A stretch of 64,000 bases of DNA from Hofstenia miamia. Its lineage: Eukaryota > Xenacoelomorpha > Acoela. Under the pieces are notes generated by a model, which did not search any database, was not told the DNA's origin, and worked only from the letters and a program-made list of their open reading frames with translations. A program made the position numbers and the translations under genes. Below, one piece after another: positions 59,859 through 64,000 of the stretch; the stretch's first letter is position 1; each line of letters opens with the position of its first letter. Where the stretch lies: assembly GCA_004352715.1 (NCBI GenBank), contig SCFE01000043.1, forward strand, positions 1,587,978 to 1,651,977, in the 5' to 3' direction.

Positions 59859-62248
59859 TCATACTAGCAATTTCTGAGACTTGGCTAAAAAGTCACGATC
59901 CCGATAACATATGGTCTTTTAAAAACGATGCATATACTGTATTCAGAAGAGACAGATTATCCAATAATCCGCTCTGTAAAACAAAAGGTGGTGGAGTTCT
60001 CTTTCTAGTACCGAAGTCATTTAATCCAAAATTGCGCAATGATATTAGGAGTAATCAATCATCAAATTTTGAAAGTCTTTCGGTAGAAATAAATAATCCA
60101 ATAAGAAATTCTCAATTTAAAAGGCAGTTGCTAAATGTATCTTACTGTCCAAACAAGAAATTCGCTAATTTGTTTATTGAGCAATTAGAAGAGGAATTAT
60201 CTTTTGGCTTGTTCGGAAAATAAAGATTTAATGCTGCTTGGGGACTGGAACCTAAATTATTTCAGTACTATTGAAAAGTGCAAAATTGACCTACTTTTAA
60301 ATACTTTCAATTTAAAATTAACTAATGCAACATTGCCGACCAGAATCACATCGAGTACCGCACTAATTGATTACATTATGCTTACTGAAACAAATAGTGC
60401 ATCTTATAATTTTTATTCATCCGAATGCCCTTTTTCTGACCACTGCACTACATCCATTGAGTTTTCCAAATCTGAATCGCTTTCGAATAATGCCACGAAG
60501 TGGATAAAAACTCGTGAAAAGTCTACTGAAATATAAACAATTTTAAATCGGCACTTTCCTTAGAAAACTGGCTTCCAGTGTATACTGCCTCAGACTCAAT
60601 GACAATGTTGATGCATTTTTCAGACATTTTTGAATTTTATCTTAATAAATTTTCCCAGAGGAGAATTATGATTAAATCAAATTCCAATAGTAATTCAAAC
60701 ATATCCCCACATAGTAAACCTTGGATAAATTACTTTTGTAAAGCACTGATTCGTGAAAAAAATACAGCATATAGAATATTTAAAAGTTTTAAAACTCATA
60801 ATAATTTTGTTGCATATAAAAATGCTAGACATTTCTCCAACATTGAAAATCGCAAGGCCTGTAATGAATACATTAGAAATGAATACGCCCGACTACCTAA
60901 TCAAAAGTCAAAGTGGAAGCTAATTCATGAGATCAGTAATAGCAAGAAATCTAAATTTAACTGTATTGATGCTATCAAAAATAAAAATGTTCACAGACAC
61001 CTATGAAATTTCTAACGAATTAAACCAGACTTTTATTAATCCAGGAAAATATAATGGTCCAATTGTTAAGTTTAAAAGTAAATCAGCTAAAGTTATTAAT
61101 CCTGAATTTTCTTTTTGTTTTACAACAAGTTTTGAAACCTTAAAAGCAATTCATAAATTTAGGCCCAACAAATCAAGTGGGCCTTCCAAAATTCCTTCGT
61201 GGGCATTTAAAATCATTGCAGATATAATTGCCAATCCCTTAAATTATATTTTTAATGAATGCATAAAAAATAATTATTTTTCGGATTATTTAAAAATTGC
61301 CCATGTTACTCCCATTGTTAAAAGAATTGATCCATCAGTTATCCTAAATTATTGGCCAAGTTCTATCACATCTCCATTAAGCAGAGTATTCGAAAGATTA
61401 TTGCACGATCAAATAACTGAATACCTAAATAAGTACAACCTACTGTCAAATACTCAATTTGGTTTTCGAAAAAATTTCTCAACCACTGATGCCCTTTTAA
61501 GAGCCACAGAAAACTGGAGATCGTCACTGGACGCAAATAAGTTTGTAGCTATTGCTTGCCTAGATCTTTCTAAAGCTTTTGATTCGATTAATCATAGCAT
61601 ACTCATAAAAAAATATCCTATATGGGTTTTTCTAATAAAATTAGAATTAGAAACTATCTTTATTTCAGAATGAAACACATCAAACTGACTAAATTTACAA
61701 ACTATCATAAAATTCACTTCACTTGCAGAGTTATTTGCGGCAGAANAAAGATAAGCGATGTTTTTTCAAATTGGCTGCCTGTTAACAATGGTGTTTCTCA
61801 AGGAACAATTCTAGGTCCTCTCCTTTTCAGTATATATGTAAATGACATGCACACGACAACTGATTGTAACTTAATTCAATACGCCGATGATACCTGCATA
61901 TTCAATGATGATAAATCCATGCATATGGCAATTGAATCTATAGCATCAAATTGCAACAAGTTGTTCACATATTTCAGAATGCTTTGGTTGATCATAAATG
62001 AAGGTAAAACTGAATTGTGTATTTTGCAGCCCGCTAAATATAACTACGACGTTGCAGATTTAACTCCTAATCTTAATGATGCTAAGGTTCCGATGGTTAA
62101 TAATTTTAAGTACTTAGGAGTACTTTTTGACTCGAAATTAAATGTTGAATCTCACATTAATGCTACAGTTCGAAAATTAGCTATCGGTATAGGAAATATG
62201 TCAATGATAGTAAGGCAATTACCCCCCCTTTATTTGCAGATCTTATAA
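59859..62248 (+). pseudogene. CR1/Jockey-type LINE ORF2: endonuclease and reverse transcriptase, frameshifted
   Basis: The endonuclease comes first: ILAISETWLKSHD, GGGVLFLVPKS, LLGDWNLNYF (about 60235-60260), ALIDYIML and PFSDHCTT (about 60430-60447). The linker has KPWINYFCKALIREKN. The RT has RPNKSSGPSKIPSW, NYWPSSITSPLSRVFERLL, QFGFRKNFSTTDALL and CLDLSKAFDSINH (motif A, about 61559-61592). SQGTILGPLLFSIYVNDMH (motif B, about 61797-61853), QYADDTCIF (catalytic, 61877-61903) and KYLGVLFDSKLN follow. Frameshifts lie near 60210, 60540, 61000 and 61610. About 75 foreign bases at 61672-61746, ending in a single N, replace part of the NYL(N/S)QRFQRV region. The C-terminal connection and WN.LP segment are missing after 62248. 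The protein would nick DNA and copy its RNA; this copy cannot. Confidence 0.9.
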
Positions 62249-62269
62249 ATATTGCTTAAAAGGTCTTTT

Positions 62270-62602
62270 CACTAAAGAGGGTGATAAGCGGTCCAAAGTA
62301 TGTGTCAAATTTAACAACAACAACAAATATTTAAATTCGCATTTACACACATCTATTAAGTTTAAAAACGTATAAAGAAATTAAATAATACAACCTTCTT
62401 CATATGAGCTGTTATCACGGTAATTGTTGCTTTCTTGGTTGCATTTATAAACTACATATAAAATAATAAATATTTTTTACTTATTGTTCTTGAGTTGTTC
62501 ATCTTATTCTATAATTATTCAGATAATTGATGTTTTTTCTACATTAATGTTTTTCAACTTCTTGAATAATGTATAAACTTTTCTCCGTTTCTTTTACAAG
62601 TC

Positions 62603-62605
<3 letters not shown>
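62270..62605. other. AT-rich non-coding stretch
   Basis: Nothing recognised between the end of the LINE reading and the (TA)n tract at 62607. Confidence 0.6.

Positions 62606-62606
<1 letters not shown>

Positions 62607-62640
<34 letters not shown>
62607..62640. repeat. (TA)n microsatellite at the duplication edge
   Basis: A 34-base TA tract immediately before the first copy of the 598-bp tandem duplication. A shorter TA tract separates the two copies (about 63225-63238). Confidence 0.96.
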
Positions 62641-62643
<3 letters not shown>

Positions 62644-63822
62644 CGATGCTTATGAGAAATGTTTAAACTTATTTAGATTGTCGTTCATTTCTAGTTCTCC
62701 AAATCCTTCATTTAAATCATTACTGATTTCTTTGTAATACATTCACCATTATCATTTATTCTATAAGGAATGTTATTTTGTTCCTTAAAATTTAAACAAT
62801 TCGAAATAAATGACAATTTTGTTTAACAGAATTTTCTTCATTAAAAGATGTTTGAAAAAATGCTAATCTATCAGTTATATAATTGTTAAGCACATAACAA
62901 TTTACTGTGAAATTATGCATTTCCTACACAACATGATGCAATTTCGAATTTTATTTTGTTTTGCGCTGCAACTAAGGATTTTGTATACCTCAATGAAAAC
63001 AAATTTTCTCATTTTTGCACTAAATTGGTTGTGATAGAAATTCGGTGAGGCAATGTTGAACGATTTAGAATTACTTCGAATTTCGAAGCTAATCCATGCA
63101 GTAAAATAATATGCTACAAGCTGCATTTGATGTAACAGCATGCCATTTTTTAAATATTTGGGTATTATCACTATTGCTTGAAAAATTGATTTAAAATGCA
63201 ACTCTGGGATCAAAACCCCAAAATTATATATATATATATTGCGATGCTTATGAGAAATGTTTAAACTTATTTAGATTGTCGTTCATTTCTAGTTCTCCAA
63301 ATCCTTCATTTAAATCATTACTGATTTCTTTGTAATACATTCACCATTATCATTTATTCTATAAGGAATGTTATTTTGTTCCTTAAAATTTAAACAATTC
63401 GAAATAAATGACAATTTTGTTTAACAGAATTTTCTTCATTAAAAGATGTTTGAAACAATGCTAATCTATCAGTTATATAATTGTTAAGCACATAACAATT
63501 TACTGTGAAATTATGCATTTCCTACACAACATGATGCAATTTCGAATTTTATTTTGTTTTGCGCTGCAACTAAGGATTTTGTATACCTCAATGAAAACAA
63601 ATTTTCTCATTTTTGCACTAAATTGGTTGTGATAGAAATTCGGTGAGGCAATGTTGAACGATTTAGAATTACTTCGAATTTCGAAGCTAATCCATGCAGT
63701 AAAATAATATGCTACAAGCTGCATTTGATGTAACAGCATGCCATTTTTTAAATATTTGGGTATTATCACTATTGCTTGAAAAATTGATTTAAAATGCAAC
63801 TCTGGGATCAAAACCCCAAAAT
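62641..63822. repeat. 598-bp tandem duplication, two nearly identical copies
   Basis: Copy 1 spans 62641-63224 and copy 2 spans 63239-63822. Both start ttgcgatgcttatgagaaat and end atcaaaaccccaaaatt. I see one substitution (gaaaaaatgc near 62860 versus gaaacaatgc). Each copy is preceded by (TA)n. The identity implies a very recent duplication, a haplotype duplication or an assembly error at the TA tract. Confidence 0.95.
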
Positions 63823-63958
63823 TGCATTTAATACTATTGACAATAAAAAAAAATTTCTTTGACTGTGGAATTAACAAACTATCAAACAAATGGAAAATGG
63901 TAACTGAACTAGATGATGATAACGTCACAGAATATAAATGTTTAAGAATTTTTGTCAA
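63500..63958 (-). CDS. Unrecognised 152-residue open frame (partly duplicated at 62902-63213)
   Basis: The frame runs from an ATG at 63958 to a stop at 63500 and is the longest clean non-LINE frame in the window. The N-terminus has a LSSSSSV serine run and FHLFDSLLIPQSKKFFFIV. The middle has IPELHFKSIFQAIVIIPKYLKNG, and the C-terminus is basic with several Cys residues (SCSAKQNKIRNCIMLCRKC). I recognise no family. The first copy of the duplication keeps only the C-terminal 103 codons because the (TA)n tract replaces its 5' part. It may be an exon, an element ORF or chance in AT-rich DNA. Confidence 0.25.
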   Translation of the reverse strand: MTKILKHLYSVTLSSSSSVTIFHLFDSLLIPQSKKFFFIVNSIKCNFGVLIPELHFKSIFQAIVIIPKYLKNGMLLHQMQLVAYYFTAWISFEIRSNSKSFNIASPNFYHNQFSAKMRKFVFIEVYKILSCSAKQNKIRNCIMLCRKCIISQ

Positions 63959-64000
63959 ATATTGTTTTTTTATTGAATAAAATTCATTATAAAATTCACA

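Overview
This window looks like nuclear DNA from an AT-rich animal genome, most likely a marine or aquatic invertebrate. It is roughly 70% A+T by eye, dense in (TA)n microsatellites, and uses the standard genetic code in its recognisable reverse transcriptases. I find no convincing host gene, no operon-like structure, no rRNA, no complete tRNA and no CRISPR array. What can be recognised is almost entirely decayed transposable elements. They include several CR1/Jockey-superfamily LINEs with an esterase-like ORF1, an R4/Dong-type LINE, a reverse transcriptase family with a C-terminal Cys/His and nuclease-like region, a PIF/Harbinger transposase, a probable mariner-type MITE, a probable solo LTR, a tRNA-derived SINE head and a weak hAT fragment. 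The species cannot be named from the sequence.

Layout. 1-20 kb is mostly non-coding, with microsatellites, two gaps (1058-2057 and 10748-10824), a 640-bp MITE with clear inverted repeats (about 9928-10570) and an LTR-like end. 20.4-21.6 kb holds a minus-strand LINE reverse transcriptase running into a 1000-bp gap. 22.65-25.1 kb holds a LINE 3' end (minus), an ORF1-like fragment (plus) and a possible hAT remnant. 28.1-32.5 kb is a minus-strand LINE covering ORF1 esterase, endonuclease, RT and C-terminus. It is interrupted by a 0.92-kb TTAA-flanked insertion and scarred by an assembly artefact at 30.74-31.04 kb. 32.85-34.75 kb is a SINE head followed by an R4/Dong-like LINE on the plus strand.

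34.86-43.60 kb is the most unusual part of the window: I see only about four CpG dinucleotides in 8.7 kb, while the flanks have ordinary CpG density. The depletion extends more weakly left to about 32.65 kb. This is what long-term germline methylation of a transcribed domain would leave in an animal with mosaic methylation, although no gene can be read there by eye. 44.1-44.9 kb is another LINE RT remnant. 46.9-49.5 and 50.28-50.89 kb carry two copies or relatives of an RT family with a Cys/His plus nuclease-like C-terminus. 52.45-52.93 kb is a Harbinger transposase end. 52.97-53.68 kb is a near-identical copy of 22.68-23.39 kb. 55.6-57.2 kb (minus) and 58.5-62.25 kb (plus) are two copies of one LINE family in inverted orientation. 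The window ends with a 598-bp tandem duplication separated by (TA)n.

The recognised elements are all broken by stops, frameshifts, deletions or nested insertions, so none is predicted to be autonomous as assembled. Gaps of exactly 1000 N are placeholders, and isolated single Ns seem to mark joins or low-confidence bases, so some of the apparent structure is assembly artefact.
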